Of a stretch of DNA of 64,000 bases, positions 1 through 9,167 are shown piece by piece. Both the position numbers and the translations under genes were made by a program. Source of the stretch: Vicinamibacterales bacterium (GTDB lineage: Bacteria > Acidobacteriota > Vicinamibacteria > Vicinamibacterales > JAKQTR01); the NCBI GenBank assembly GCA_025456345.1, contig JALOKU010000006.1, positions 27,487 to 91,486 of the forward strand, given 5' to 3'. Every line of letters begins with the position of its first letter. The first letter of the stretch is position 1. A model generated the notes under the pieces. That model was not told the DNA's origin. It worked only from the letters and a program-made list of their open reading frames with translations, and ran no database searches.

Positions 1-158
1 CGACGGGCGTCGAAATGGAGGCCCTCACCGCGGTGGCGGCTGCCGGCCTGACCATTTACGACATGGTCAAGGCGGTCGATCGCGCCGTCGTCATCGGCGA
101 CATCCGGCTGATTGAAAAGCGCGGCGGCCGGTCCGGCACGTGGCGGCGCGCGACGTGA
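1..158 (+). CDS. moaC: Cyclic pyranopterin monophosphate synthase MoaC, C-terminal end (5' truncated by the window)
   Basis: The reading frame from base 3 to the TGA at 156-158 gives the last 51 residues of MoaC. The family hallmarks [20 protein letters not shown] and [10 protein letters not shown] are all present in order. MoaC converts the MoaA product (3',8-cyclo-dihydro-GTP) to cyclic pyranopterin monophosphate in molybdenum cofactor synthesis and acts as a cytoplasmic hexamer. Its stop codon sits beside the Shine-Dalgarno of the next gene, so the two may be co-transcribed. Confidence 0.93.
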   Translation, partial: TGVEMEALTAVAAAGLTIYDMVKAVDRAVVIGDIRLIEKRGGRSGTWRRAT

Positions 159-172
159 AAGGAGGCGGTTTC

Positions 173-1204
173 ATGACCCGTTCTCGCGACCGCATGCAGT
201 CGCCGCACGCAGGTCATGAAGCCGGTCCTTTGGACATTCTCGTCGCGATCTTCAGCGACACAGAGGCGTGGACGATTCCGCGAGCCCGTGTGGACGATCT
301 ACGCCGCCGGTTTCCGGATCTGAGGTTCCTGCACGCCGAGAACGACGAGGAGATGGTGCGCCTCATCCCGACGGCCGAGGTCGGGTTCACCTCCAGGCTG
401 ACTGAGCGGGCGTTCGAGGCCGCGCCCGCCCTGCGCTGGGTCCACAGCCCGGCCGCGGGCGTCGGCAGCATGCTGTTTCCGGCCATGACGGCCAGCCGCG
501 TCGTGATCAGCAACTCCCGGGGCATGAACGCCGCGGCGGTAGCCGAGCACGCGCTGATGCTGATGCTGGCGGCCCTGCGGCGCCTGCCGGAGGCGCTGCG
601 CGCGCAGTCGGAACGGCGGTGGATCGCCAACGATCTCTCGGGGCTGCCCTCCCTCCGCGGGCGCGCGCTGCTTGTCGCCGGTCTCGGCGCCATCGGGTGC
701 GAGCTGGCCAGGATGGCGTCAGGCCTGGGCATGCGCGTTGTCGGCACGAGGCGAGAAACCGGCGAACCGCTGCCCGACGGCGTCGCCGAGGCGCACCGCC
801 CGTCGGCGCTGCCGGCCCTGCTTCCCCGCGCCGACGTCGTGGTGCTCGCGGCGCCGCTCACCTCCGGGACCCGCGGCATGATCGGCGCGGCGGAGCTGGC
901 GCTGATGAAGCCATCGGCGTGGCTGGTCAACGTGGCGCGCGGGAAGCTCGTCGACCAGCCGGCCCTCATCCAGGCGCTGGAGCGCGGGGCGATTGCCGGC
1001 GCCGCCCTGGACGTCTTCGAGCACGAACCCCTGCCGGCGGCGAGCCCGCTGTGGTCGATGCCCAACGTCATCGTCACGCCGCACGTCGCCGGCTTTCGCG
1101 ACGACTACTGGGAGGCGGCCACCGAGCTGTTCGCGGCAAGTCTCTGCCGCTATCTCGCCGGCGAAGCCGTGGCGAACATCGTCGATAAACGGGCGGGATA
1201 CTGA
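173..1204 (+). CDS. D-isomer-specific 2-hydroxyacid dehydrogenase
   Basis: This 343-residue protein is an NAD(P)-dependent D-2-hydroxyacid dehydrogenase that interconverts a 2-oxoacid and a D-2-hydroxyacid; the substrate cannot be told. The Rossmann motif GLGAIG is near residue 170. The catalytic Arg (NVARGK), Glu (FEHEPLP) and His (TPHVAG) fall near residues 255, 284 and 303, all in the usual order. A GTG at 140 would give a longer product, but ATG 173 is preceded by AAAGGAGG at the proper distance, so I start there. It begins 14 bases after moaC ends. Confidence 0.88.
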   Translation: MTRSRDRMQSPHAGHEAGPLDILVAIFSDTEAWTIPRARVDDLRRRFPDLRFLHAENDEEMVRLIPTAEVGFTSRLTERAFEAAPALRWVHSPAAGVGSMLFPAMTASRVVISNSRGMNAAAVAEHALMLMLAALRRLPEALRAQSERRWIANDLSGLPSLRGRALLVAGLGAIGCELARMASGLGMRVVGTRRETGEPLPDGVAEAHRPSALPALLPRADVVVLAAPLTSGTRGMIGAAELALMKPSAWLVNVARGKLVDQPALIQALERGAIAGAALDVFEHEPLPAASPLWSMPNVIVTPHVAGFRDDYWEAATELFAASLCRYLAGEAVANIVDKRAGY

Positions 1205-1298
1205 CCCGACTGGCGATCAGGGCGGTCGAAAGGGCGTGTGCCGGCGATTCGGGCGTTGACGCTGGACGGGAAGTGGTTTACGGTAAACACGCTTGCGC

Positions 1299-3152
1299 AT
1301 GACTGTCCCCGAACCCGATACCGCCCCGGTCGCCACGCTCGCCGAACTGCCGCTCTATCTGGCCGGCCGGTTCGATCGGCCGGTCCTGCTCCGGCGCTGT
1401 GTGGCCGAGGGGTTCGAGGAGTTCTCCACCCGCGAGTTCGTCGACCAGACCCGGGCGCTGAGCCTCGGGCTCCGCCAGTTCGGCATCGGGTCAGGAGACC
1501 GCGTCGGCCTCGTCTGCGAGAGCCGTCCCGAGTGGTCGATCGCCGACCTCGCGATCCTCACGGCCGGGGCCGTCAACGTTCCGGTCTACCCGACGCTGTC
1601 GGCCACGCAGACACGCTTCATCCTCCACGACGCCGGCGTCAAGGTGGTGGTCGTCTCGGACGACATCCAACTCGCGAAGATTCTCGGACTGGCCCCGGAA
1701 CTGCCGGCCCTGACGACGGTGATCGTGGTGGTGCCCGCCGCCGCTCCAGGCGTCAGGCCGGCCGGCGGGCCGGCAGTCCATGCCCTGCGGGACGTGGTCG
1801 CCGAGGGCCGGGCGCGTGTGGCCGCCGACGCCTCTCTCGTGCGGCAGTACGAAGCGCAGGCACGGCGGGTCGGCGCGGGCGACGTCGCCACGATCATCTA
1901 CACGTCGGGGACAACGGGCCACCCCAAGGGCGTGGTGCTCACGCACCGGAACATCCTCTCGAACCTCATGGCGGTGAACGCCGTCGTGCAGATCCGCGGG
2001 GACGATGAGCCGCTCTCGTTCCTGCCGTTGAGCCACGTGTTCGAGCGGCTGGCGCTCTACCTGTTCCTCGTGCTCGGCTGCCAGGTGAGCTTCGCCGAAT
2101 CGCTGCAGACCGTGTCGCGGGACCTGGTGCGGGTGCGGCCGACAATCATGACCGGGGTCCCGCGCGTGTTCGAGAAGTTCCATCACGCGGTACTCGACGC
2201 GCTGGCCAGCGCGCCGGCTGCCCGGAAGGCCTTGTTCCACTGGGCGCTGCGAGTCGGGTCGGCGGTTGCGGGCGCGCGGCTGGCCCGGAAGCGGCCGCCG
2301 ATGTGGGCCGCGCTCCAGCGGCCGTTGGCAGACGCCCTCGTGCTCAGCAAGATCCGGGCGCGCATCGGAGGCCGCCTGCGGCTGATGGTGTCGGGAAGCG
2401 CGCCGCTGGCCCACACGACCGGGGAGTTCCTCTTCGCGGTGGGATTGCCGATCAGCGAGGCCTACGGCCTCACGGAGAGTTCGCCCGGCATCACGGCCAA
2501 CCCTCCCGGCGCCGTCCGCCTGGGCACGGTCGGCATCCCGGTTCCCGGCGTCGAGGTCCGGATCGCAGACGACGGCGAGGTGTTGGCGCGTGGGCCCAAC
2601 ATCATGCAGGGCTACTTCAACCGTCCCGCGGAAACGGCGGCGGCCCTGCGCGACGGGTGGCTGCACACCGGCGACATCGGCCACCTCGACGCCGACGGCT
2701 ACCTGACGATCACGGATCGCAAAAAGGACCTCATCGTCACGTCGGGCGGCAAGAACATCGCGCCGGCCCCGATTGAGCTGCGGCTCAAGGAAAGCCCGCT
2801 CGTCTCGGAGGCGGTGCTCGTCGGCGACCGGCGCAAGTTCCCGGCCGCGCTGATCATCCCGGACTTCGTGATGCTCGAGGAGCATCTGCGGGAGGCGGGT
2901 GCCCCGTCAGGGTCGCGCGAGGAGTTGACGGCCCGCGCCGACGTCCAGGCGATCTACCAGGCCATCCTCGACGAGATCAACGTCAACCTGGCCCAGTTCG
3001 AGAAGATCAAGCAGTTCGCGCTCCTGCCCAAGGAGATGACGATCGAAGGCGGCGAGCTGACGCCGACGATGAAGATCCGGCGGAGGGTCGTCGAGCAGCA
3101 CTGGGCGCCGGTCATCGAGCAACTCTACGCCCGCGAGCCCGCCTCCCTTTAG
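1299..3152 (+). CDS. AMP-dependent long-chain fatty acid-CoA ligase (FadD15/FAA1-like)
   Basis: This 617-residue adenylate-forming enzyme should activate fatty acids to acyl-CoA through an acyl-AMP intermediate. The P-loop YTSGTTGHPKGVV is near residue 205, AYGLTESSPG near 390, and the hinge region GWLHTGDIGHLDADGY then DRKKDLIVTSGGKNIAP near 450-485. The linker and a C-terminal insertion (QFEKIKQFALL) match long-chain acyl-CoA synthetases rather than acetyl-CoA synthetase. A TTG at 1293 is an alternative start; ATG 1299 is preferred. No strong ribosome binding site is visible. The gene converges on lepB and their stop codons overlap by 4 bases. Confidence 0.9.
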   Translation: MTVPEPDTAPVATLAELPLYLAGRFDRPVLLRRCVAEGFEEFSTREFVDQTRALSLGLRQFGIGSGDRVGLVCESRPEWSIADLAILTAGAVNVPVYPTLSATQTRFILHDAGVKVVVVSDDIQLAKILGLAPELPALTTVIVVVPAAAPGVRPAGGPAVHALRDVVAEGRARVAADASLVRQYEAQARRVGAGDVATIIYTSGTTGHPKGVVLTHRNILSNLMAVNAVVQIRGDDEPLSFLPLSHVFERLALYLFLVLGCQVSFAESLQTVSRDLVRVRPTIMTGVPRVFEKFHHAVLDALASAPAARKALFHWALRVGSAVAGARLARKRPPMWAALQRPLADALVLSKIRARIGGRLRLMVSGSAPLAHTTGEFLFAVGLPISEAYGLTESSPGITANPPGAVRLGTVGIPVPGVEVRIADDGEVLARGPNIMQGYFNRPAETAAALRDGWLHTGDIGHLDADGYLTITDRKKDLIVTSGGKNIAPAPIELRLKESPLVSEAVLVGDRRKFPAALIIPDFVMLEEHLREAGAPSGSREELTARADVQAIYQAILDEINVNLAQFEKIKQFALLPKEMTIEGGELTPTMKIRRRVVEQHWAPVIEQLYAREPASL

Positions 3153-3727
3153 AAGAGCTTGGCCTCCGGAATCGGCCACCACCGCACCTGCACGCGGCCG
3201 ATGATGTACCGCTTCGGCACCATGCCCCAGTGGCGGCTGTCGGAGCTGTTGTTCCGGTGGTCGCCCATGACGAAGTAGTAACCCTCGGGGATGACCTGGG
3301 GTCCCCAGTCGTCGTGGCTCCGGAACTCGGGCGAGACGTAGCTGTCGTCGAGCGGCAGGTCGTTGACCAGGACACGGCCGTCGGTGATCTTCACGATGTC
3401 GCCTTCTTCGGCGATGACCCGCTTCACGAACGACTTGTCCGGGTTGAGGGGGTAGTAGAGCATCACGATGTCGCCCCGTCCCGGCGAGCTGAGCTTGTAG
3501 ACCGCCTTGTTCACGATGAGGCGGTCCTGGTCCTGCAGCGTGGGCGCCATGCTCTGGCCCTCGACCCGGGCCACCTGGAAGCCGAACGTCACGATGAGAG
3601 TGGCGTACACGGCGGCCGCGCCGAGCGTGCGCACCCAGGCCACCAGTTCAGCGCGGACAATCGCCCAGCGGCGCGAGGACCTGGACGCGCGCGGCGCCGG
3701 GGCCACCGGGGCGTTGGCGTGCGCCAT
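3149..3727 (-). CDS. lepB: Signal peptidase I
   Basis: This 192-residue type I signal peptidase removes signal peptides from secreted proteins at the inner membrane. One N-terminal membrane segment (AAAVYATLIVTFGFQ) is followed by the nucleophile box EGQSMAPTL and by KSFVKRVIA with the general-base lysine. The conserved box MGDHRNNSSDSRHWG comes near the C terminus. The frame is open further upstream, but ATG 3727 sits just before the membrane segment and the family does not need the extra residues. It lies 59 bases downstream of the LytTR regulator gene. Confidence 0.93.
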   Translation of the reverse strand: MAHANAPVAPAPRASRSSRRWAIVRAELVAWVRTLGAAAVYATLIVTFGFQVARVEGQSMAPTLQDQDRLIVNKAVYKLSSPGRGDIVMLYYPLNPDKSFVKRVIAEEGDIVKITDGRVLVNDLPLDDSYVSPEFRSHDDWGPQVIPEGYYFVMGDHRNNSSDSRHWGMVPKRYIIGRVQVRWWPIPEAKLF

Positions 3728-3786
3728 CTGGTCGCCGTACGGCCTGGCGAATCCGCTTTCGGGGAGGATGGGAAGACTGCCGGGAT

Positions 3787-4563
3787 CTACAGCTTCAGGT
3801 AGTCCCGGAGCCGCTTGGTCTGGGATCGGCTCACCGGGATCTCCGTGCCTTTCCCGTCCTTCATCCTGAGCATGTAGTTCCGGCTGAACCAAGGGACTAT
3901 CTCCTTGATCTTGCTGATGTTCACGAGGTGCGAGCGGTGGACGCGCCAGAACAGGTCCGGGTCCAGCCGGGCCTGCAACTCGTCGAGCGTACGGTAGTTT
4001 GACGTTCCGGCCAGTTGCGCGGTTGCCACTGCAATTGTATCCCCGTCCACCGAGGCGTGGATCACGTCGTCGGCCTGGACGAGCAGGAACCGGTCGCCGA
4101 CCTTGATCGCCAGCTGATCGCGGCGGCGCGTGCGGTCCGCCAGCATCCGCACCAGGTGATCGATCCGCTCGTCTCGCGGCTGGTCGAGCGACAGGCGCCG
4201 GCGCACCCGCTCCAGCGCCTGCTCGAGACGCCGCTGTTCGACGGGCTTCAGCAGGTAGTCGACCGCGTTGACATCGAAGGCCTCGACGGCGTACTGGTCG
4301 TAAGCGGTGACGAAGACGACCCAGGGCGCGGCGGACCCGGTCTGGGCGAGGAGGTTCGCGACCTCGAAGCCGGTGAGGCCCGGCATCTGGATGTCGAGGA
4401 ACGCCACCTGGGGCGCGAGCGTGCCGATGACCTCGAGGGCGCTGACGCCGTTGTCGGCCTGGCCGACAACCTTGACGCCTTCGACCTGGCCGAGCAGGAA
4501 GCAGAGTTCCTCGCGGGCCGGCTGCTCGTCGTCGACCACCACCGCACGAAGTTCGGCGCTCAT
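3787..4563 (-). CDS. LytTR-type response regulator
   Basis: This 258-residue regulator has an N-terminal receiver domain with the acidic pocket VVDDEQ and the phospho-acceptor Asp in FLDIQMPG. Residues from about 150 onward form a LytTR DNA-binding domain (RVHRSHLVNISKI, then NYMLRMKDG). Its ATG overlaps the TGA of the upstream sensor kinase gene by 4 bases, so the two form a translationally coupled LytS/LytTR pair. The target genes are not evident. Known LytTR systems often control cell-surface or autolysis genes, but nothing here proves that. Confidence 0.93.
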   Translation of the reverse strand: MSAELRAVVVDDEQPAREELCFLLGQVEGVKVVGQADNGVSALEVIGTLAPQVAFLDIQMPGLTGFEVANLLAQTGSAAPWVVFVTAYDQYAVEAFDVNAVDYLLKPVEQRRLEQALERVRRRLSLDQPRDERIDHLVRMLADRTRRRDQLAIKVGDRFLLVQADDVIHASVDGDTIAVATAQLAGTSNYRTLDELQARLDPDLFWRVHRSHLVNISKIKEIVPWFSRNYMLRMKDGKGTEIPVSRSQTKRLRDYLKL

Positions 4564-5897
4564 GCGGACGCCCCGTTGACGGAGGCGAGATCGGGAACCT
4601 CGATGCGCGCCACCGTGCCGCGGCCGGGCTCGCTCGTCAGATGGAGGACGGCCAGTTCGCCGTAGATCACCCGCAGGCGCTCGCCGACGTTGCGCAGGCC
4701 GATCCCGCTGCCGCCGCCGTCCGCGCCGCCGAACACCTGGTCGAGCCGTTCGCCGGTCATGCCCAGACCATTATCCTCCACTTCGATGATCGTCCGGCCG
4801 TGCTCGCGGAAGCTGCGCATGATGATCCGCCCGCCGCCGACCTTGGGGGCGATCCCGTGTTTGATGGAGTTCTCGACCAGCGGCTGCAGGATCATGCTGG
4901 GGACCACGCCGTCGAGGGTGTCGGGGCTGAACGCCCGTTCGATCCGGAGCTGGGGCCCGAACCGCACCGCCTCGATGTCCAGGTACTCGTCCACCGAAGC
5001 CAGCTCCTCCCGCAGCGAGGCGAAGGGCTCGCTGTGGCGCAGCCGCCGGCGCAGCATGCTCGAGAGTTTGAGGATGAGCGTGCGCGCCGCCTCGGGCTTG
5101 GTCCGGACCAGCGACGAGATCGAGGCGAGCGTGTTGAAGAGGAAATGCGGGTTGATCTGGTTGGTGAGGGCGTCGATCCGGGCCTTCATGAGCAGCTTCT
5201 CCTGCTCGCGGACCCGGTGCTCGATGCGGGCGTCGTTCCAGATCTTGATCGGGGCGGCGATGCAGAGAATCGTCCCGAGGTAGACCATCACCGTCTGGAA
5301 CGGCGTCGTTGGCTCGAGCGCGTAAATCCGCGCCGGCCACCGGTGGTCGATCATGAGCTGAAGCAGCTGCAGCGCCATCGGCGCCGAGAGCAGGACAATC
5401 TGCCAGTCGATCTCGAAGCGCCGGAAGACCCGCCAGACGTAACGGGGCACGTCGCCGAGCACGAACGGCGAGAAACGCCAGATCGCTTCCTTGGGGCAGG
5501 CCTCCCGGATGCCGCCGGCTGCGAAGCCGCAGCCGACCGCGAAGGGCAGCGCCGCCCATTCGCGGGCGAACATCGCGGGCGTGCCCAGCATGGCCCCGAC
5601 CAGCGCCCCGCCCCAGGGGCCGGTGACGAGCCCGGCCAGGAACGCCCCTTCCAGCGTGATGTCGAGCCCGTTGTACTGCAGGAGCAGGCGCGCCACGACG
5701 CCCGCCGTCAGGAGCAGGCCGAAGGTGAAGGCGAAGAAGAACTTCATCGGCCAGCCGCGCCGCTCGTGGATCAGGAGGTCGCGGAACCGATGGTAGCGGA
5801 CCACCATGACCGCCAGGAGCGACACGGCGGCGATGCGGACGATGAGGGTGACCAGCAGCAGCTGCTGCTGGTCCAGGGTTGCGCCGGACTGGCCCAC
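4560..5897 (-). CDS. LytS/YpdA-type sensor histidine kinase
   Basis: This 445-residue membrane sensor has several hydrophobic segments (a 5TM-LYT-like region) in its first half. The His_kinase box QINPHFLFNTLASIS carries the phosphorylated His, and a C-terminal ATPase domain has the N box ENSIKHGI and G boxes DNGLGM and GSGIGLRN. The frame is open back to 6026, but a near-consensus sigma-70 promoter (5904-5933) ends 6 bases before GTG 5897. I therefore place the start there, which makes the mRNA leaderless. It phosphorylates the LytTR regulator encoded directly downstream. Confidence 0.85.
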   Translation of the reverse strand: MGQSGATLDQQQLLLVTLIVRIAAVSLLAVMVVRYHRFRDLLIHERRGWPMKFFFAFTFGLLLTAGVVARLLLQYNGLDITLEGAFLAGLVTGPWGGALVGAMLGTPAMFAREWAALPFAVGCGFAAGGIREACPKEAIWRFSPFVLGDVPRYVWRVFRRFEIDWQIVLLSAPMALQLLQLMIDHRWPARIYALEPTTPFQTVMVYLGTILCIAAPIKIWNDARIEHRVREQEKLLMKARIDALTNQINPHFLFNTLASISSLVRTKPEAARTLILKLSSMLRRRLRHSEPFASLREELASVDEYLDIEAVRFGPQLRIERAFSPDTLDGVVPSMILQPLVENSIKHGIAPKVGGGRIIMRSFREHGRTIIEVEDNGLGMTGERLDQVFGGADGGGSGIGLRNVGERLRVIYGELAVLHLTSEPGRGTVARIEVPDLASVNGASA

Positions 5898-5903
5898 GGC
5901 ACG

Positions 5904-5933
5904 ACTATAGCGGCCGGTCTGGAAGCCTGTCAA
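5904..5933 (-). promoter_or_regulatory. Sigma-70-like promoter of the LytS/LytTR operon
   Basis: On the minus strand TTGACA (5928-5933) and TATAGT (5904-5909) are separated by 18 bases. The -10 ends 6 bases before the GTG at 5897, so transcription should begin at or next to the start codon. This is the best-matching promoter in the window. Confidence 0.72.
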
Positions 5934-6031
5934 ACCGCTGAAGATGAACGTGTTATGATGACCCGGACAGTGACAGCAAGGCTGACGGGGGCCTTCTTCT
6001 GGGCGCCGCTTGCGGTGCGGAGGCATGCCGG

Positions 6032-6469
6032 ATGATTCGTCCTTTTCTTCTCGGGTTCGCTACGACGCTTCGGCACTTCTTCAAGAAACCCATCACGGTC
6101 AATTACCCGGCGCAGAAGGTGCCCGTCTTTCCGAAATACCGCGGCAAGCAGGTGCTGATGCGCGACGAGGACGGCCTCGAGAAGTGCGTGGCCTGCGGCC
6201 TCTGCTCGGTGGCCTGCCCGGCGGATGCGATCTACCTCGAGGCGGCGGAAAACGACGGCTCGGTCGCCGCCGGCCCGCGCTACGCGAAGACCTACCAGAT
6301 CCACAAGACGCGCTGCATTTTCTGCGGGTACTGCGAGGAGGCCTGCCCGGTGGCGGCCATCTTCATGGGCAAGGACTACGAACTCGCGGTCTACAGCAAC
6401 AAGGACTTCATCTGGGACAAGCAGGACCTGCTCGTCCCCGCTCAGCCGGCCGCTGCTGGCGGCCGCTGA
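6032..6469 (+). CDS. nuoI: NuoI-like 2[4Fe-4S] ferredoxin subunit of complex I, outside a nuo operon
   Basis: This 145-residue protein carries two 4Fe-4S motifs, CVACGLCSVACP and CIFCGYCEEACP, in the spacing typical of NuoI. It also has the N-terminal PITVNYP segment and the C-terminal DYELAVYSNKDFIWDKQDLL of that subunit, which passes electrons to the quinone site of NADH-quinone oxidoreductase. GGAGG at 6019-6023 precedes the ATG by 8 bases. The protein is slightly short at the C terminus. No other nuo gene lies within this window, so it is either a detached subunit gene or a spare copy. Confidence 0.88.
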   Translation: MIRPFLLGFATTLRHFFKKPITVNYPAQKVPVFPKYRGKQVLMRDEDGLEKCVACGLCSVACPADAIYLEAAENDGSVAAGPRYAKTYQIHKTRCIFCGYCEEACPVAAIFMGKDYELAVYSNKDFIWDKQDLLVPAQPAAAGGR

Positions 6470-6483
6470 CGCGCCAGACGCCG

Positions 6484-7188
6484 ATGAAGCTCGGGGCCCT
6501 GGGAGACGTCCACGGCGACTTCGCGTCACTGCGGGCAATCATGGCCAGGCACCCCGACGTCGAGTGCTGGGTCACGGTCGGCGACCTGGCCGACGATCGC
6601 GGCGCCTATGAAGCGCCGCCCGCCCTGCTGCACTGGATCAAGGGCAACAACGACAACCTCGAAGTGATCGCCGAGCTCGGAGACAGCCGGCGGCGAATCC
6701 CCAACCTGCGCTACCTCCCGAACGGCGTGCCCCTGAGACTCGGGTCCTTGTCGGTGGTGGGCCTTGGCGGCACCTTCGCGCCGACATGGTACGAGCGCCT
6801 GCCGGGCGACCTGCCGAGGCCGATCCTCGGGCCGCCAGCGCCAGGGGAGTTTCCCCGCCTGGCGCGCGACGACAAGCGGCGCCATTTTCTGCGCGTTGAG
6901 GTCGACGCCTGCAAGCGCCTGCGGAACATCGACCTGTTCATGTCGCACGAGGCCGCCCGCCCTTTCTTGATGGAGGTGCGCGGCAGAAGGCAGGACGTGG
7001 GGAAGACGCCGATCAACGAAGTGCTCGCGGTCCTGCGCCCGCGGATGCACCTGTCGGGGCACCATCACGTGTACAGCGACGACGTCCGGCAGGGCGTGCG
7101 CTCGATTGGCCTGGGCCCGGTTGGCGAGTCGTACCTGTTGATTGAGACCGCCACCTGGCAGTACGAGCGGCTGGAGACCATAAGATGA
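6484..7188 (+). CDS. Calcineurin-like metallophosphoesterase
   Basis: This 234-residue protein shows the five metal-binding blocks of the calcineurin-like fold: GDVHGD at the N terminus, GDLADD, GNNDN, MSHE and SGHHH. It lacks a signal peptide, so it should be cytoplasmic. The substrate is unknown; related proteins act on phosphoesters or RNA lariats. It starts 14 bases after nuoI and its TGA overlaps the ATG of the next gene (ATGA), so it belongs to a short operon. Confidence 0.85.
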   Translation: MKLGALGDVHGDFASLRAIMARHPDVECWVTVGDLADDRGAYEAPPALLHWIKGNNDNLEVIAELGDSRRRIPNLRYLPNGVPLRLGSLSVVGLGGTFAPTWYERLPGDLPRPILGPPAPGEFPRLARDDKRRHFLRVEVDACKRLRNIDLFMSHEAARPFLMEVRGRRQDVGKTPINEVLAVLRPRMHLSGHHHVYSDDVRQGVRSIGLGPVGESYLLIETATWQYERLETIR

Positions 7189-7904
7189 AGCTGATTCGCA
7201 CGTCGAGCTCGGAGTGGCGGGAGCACCTGGTGTTTCTCGGCGCGCTGATGCGGAACCCCCGCAACGTCGGGGCGATCGCGCCCAGTTCCGCCCTGCTCGC
7301 CAGGCATGTCGCCAGGCACGTGACGCCAGGATCCCGGGTGGTTGAACTCGGACCTGGCACGGGCGTTGTGACTCGGGAACTTCTCGTCAGAAAGGGCGAG
7401 TCGGGTACGCTGCTGGCCGTGGACACCGACCGCACCTTCGTCGACCGGATTCGGCGCGCCTGGCCTGAAGTCGACTGCGTGTGCGCATCGGCGGAGACGC
7501 TTCCGCTGCTGGCGGCAGAACGCGGCTGGGCCGAGGTCGACCACATCGTCTGCGGCCTGCCCTTCGCCGTGCTGCCCGCGGCCACGACCACGCTCATCGT
7601 CGACGGAGTGGAGAAGCTGCTGCGGAGCGGCGGCACCTTCACGACGTTTCAGTACGCCCACACCTTCCGTCTTCCGCCAGCCGCGTCGTTCCGCCGTCAA
7701 ATGAGCGCGCACCTCTGCTGCCTGCCCACGTCCCAGCTCGTCGTGCGGAACGTGCCGCCCGCCATCGTGCTCACCTGGCACCGCCGCGTGTCCCCCGGAG
7801 GCGCCTCCAATCGGGACCAGGTCCTGTGGGCGACGAATTCGGGACCAGGTCCCGCTGGTGGTACGCGGAGAATGCACGCCGGCCTGCCTCGAGTGCGCGG
7901 ATAG
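7185..7904 (+). CDS. SAM-dependent methyltransferase, phospholipid N-methyltransferase-like (PmtA type)
   Basis: This 239-residue protein has the SAM-binding motif VVELGPGTGVVTREL near residue 50 and the acidic motif LLAVDTDRTFV. The pattern MRNPRNVGAIAPSS before the SAM motif is typical of PmtA-like and rRNA-dimethylase-like enzymes. The likely role is methylation of phosphatidylethanolamine at the membrane, but this rests on family resemblance only. Conserved sequence stops near VLTWHRR (about residue 202). The last 35 residues are read from repeat-like DNA (two copies of GACCAGGTCC), so the natural C terminus has probably been extended. Confidence 0.75.
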   Translation: MKLIRTSSSEWREHLVFLGALMRNPRNVGAIAPSSALLARHVARHVTPGSRVVELGPGTGVVTRELLVRKGESGTLLAVDTDRTFVDRIRRAWPEVDCVCASAETLPLLAAERGWAEVDHIVCGLPFAVLPAATTTLIVDGVEKLLRSGGTFTTFQYAHTFRLPPAASFRRQMSAHLCCLPTSQLVVRNVPPAIVLTWHRRVSPGGASNRDQVLWATNSGPGPAGGTRRMHAGLPRVRG

Positions 7905-8025
7905 TGAACATCGGAGTGCCGTCGCGCGCTGGACTGGCCACAACAGCCTCCATGAGTTCGCGGAAATCGCCTGCGGACCTGCCTGCGGACCTGTCCCTGG
8001 CTGGCCGCGGGTCTGGACCTGGTCT
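7815..8025. repeat. Short dispersed repeat around GACCAGGTCC
   Basis: GACCAGGTCC occurs at 7815-7824 and 7843-7852 within longer matching context (TCGGGACCAGGTCC). Its reverse complement GGACCTGGTC occurs at 8016-8025. A 12-bp tandem doublet (CCTGCGGACCTG) lies just before the third copy. The set spans the end of the methyltransferase gene and the gap before the glycosyltransferase gene, and looks like REP-type extragenic DNA. Confidence 0.45.
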
Positions 8026-8027
8026 CG

Positions 8028-9167
8028 CTAGGGCGACGTGAGGAGATAGCGGGCGGCGACAGAGGCGCCGTCGGTGCGAGGCTTCTCCGGGGGGGCAGGG
8101 CAGGCGAGCAGGGCGTCGAGGTGATCCTGCCAGCGGCCCTCGTACAGGTCGTCGCGGGGCATGAACCGGCATTTCACGAACTTCGGCATGGCCTCCACGA
8201 GCACGTCGTACTCGGCGAAGCGGCCGCGGTCGGTGTACAGGATGGCAGCGCCGTTCGCGAGGCACTCGGCGATGATGCCGTAGCCGGGCTTGGTGACGAC
8301 GACGTCGGCCGCGCGGACGAGGTCTTCGTACCGGAGCCCTGCCGCGTAGACGGCCGCATCCTCCAGTATGCGCACGCCGGGAGGTGGCGCGCCGACCGCC
8401 TCGAGGGCGTGCGCGGTGGTCACCACGCTCCAGCCATCCAGCCGGCCGAGCGGCTCGAGCGCCAGGCCGCTGATTCCGAGCCCGCCGAACGACGCGAGCG
8501 CCATGCGATTCGCGTGCGGCACGCCGATGGCGTCGCGCACCTCCCCGGCGGACCGGGTGGAGTGCCGCGCCACGAACGGCACGTCGATGATGGGGGAGTT
8601 CCACTCTGCGAATCCGCCCCACATCGGCAGCCGCAGCGCGAGCGACGCGTGCCCGTAAGCGCGGCGGATGCGGGGCACCAGGTCAGGCCATGAGGCCACC
8701 GCGTCGCGGTACCCTTCGTAGATCCAGTCCCACGTGAAGTTGCCCATCCCGACGGCGGGCAGCCCGGCCAGGTGCGCGGCACGGAACGCCAGCGGCGGGA
8801 TGTCGCCGACCACCAACGTCGCGCCGCGCTGCCGCAGGAACGCGGCCTCCGCCTCCGCCCTGCGGTCGAGGTCGGCCGCGAAGCGGGCCGCCTCGTCGAT
8901 CGTGCGCCGCTCGTCGAGATGCAGGCTGTCGCGCTGGACCACGCCGGTGTCGCACACCAGCTCGTGGAACTCGATAGGTCCTTTGACGGTGACGTCGAAC
9001 AGCCACCGCGCGGCGGACGTGCGGACCACGATCTGGGCCGACGCGTCGGCCGCCAGCGTGGCGTTGATGACTTCGATACAGCGGGAGGCGTGGCCGAACG
9101 CATGGCCGGAGATGTAGAAGACGATGACGTGCCGGGACCGTGACGGCCGCCCGCGCCCGCCCGTCAC
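8028..9167 (-). CDS. GT28-like glycosyltransferase
   Basis: This 379-residue protein begins with [17 protein letters not shown], the glycine-rich N-terminal motif of GT-B enzymes of the MurG/GT28 type. It ends with a donor-site-like segment, [17 protein letters not shown]. It resembles the glycosyltransferase-like N-terminal part of L-arabinokinase proteins, but no kinase half follows. Donor and acceptor are unknown. Its GTG start overlaps the TGA of lon (GTGA), so it is translated after lon from the same message. Confidence 0.75.
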   Translation of the reverse strand: MTGGRGRPSRSRHVIVFYISGHAFGHASRCIEVINATLAADASAQIVVRTSAARWLFDVTVKGPIEFHELVCDTGVVQRDSLHLDERRTIDEAARFAADLDRRAEAEAAFLRQRGATLVVGDIPPLAFRAAHLAGLPAVGMGNFTWDWIYEGYRDAVASWPDLVPRIRRAYGHASLALRLPMWGGFAEWNSPIIDVPFVARHSTRSAGEVRDAIGVPHANRMALASFGGLGISGLALEPLGRLDGWSVVTTAHALEAVGAPPPGVRILEDAAVYAAGLRYEDLVRAADVVVTKPGYGIIAECLANGAAILYTDRGRFAEYDVLVEAMPKFVKCRFMPRDDLYEGRWQDHLDALLACPAPPEKPRTDGASVAARYLLTSP

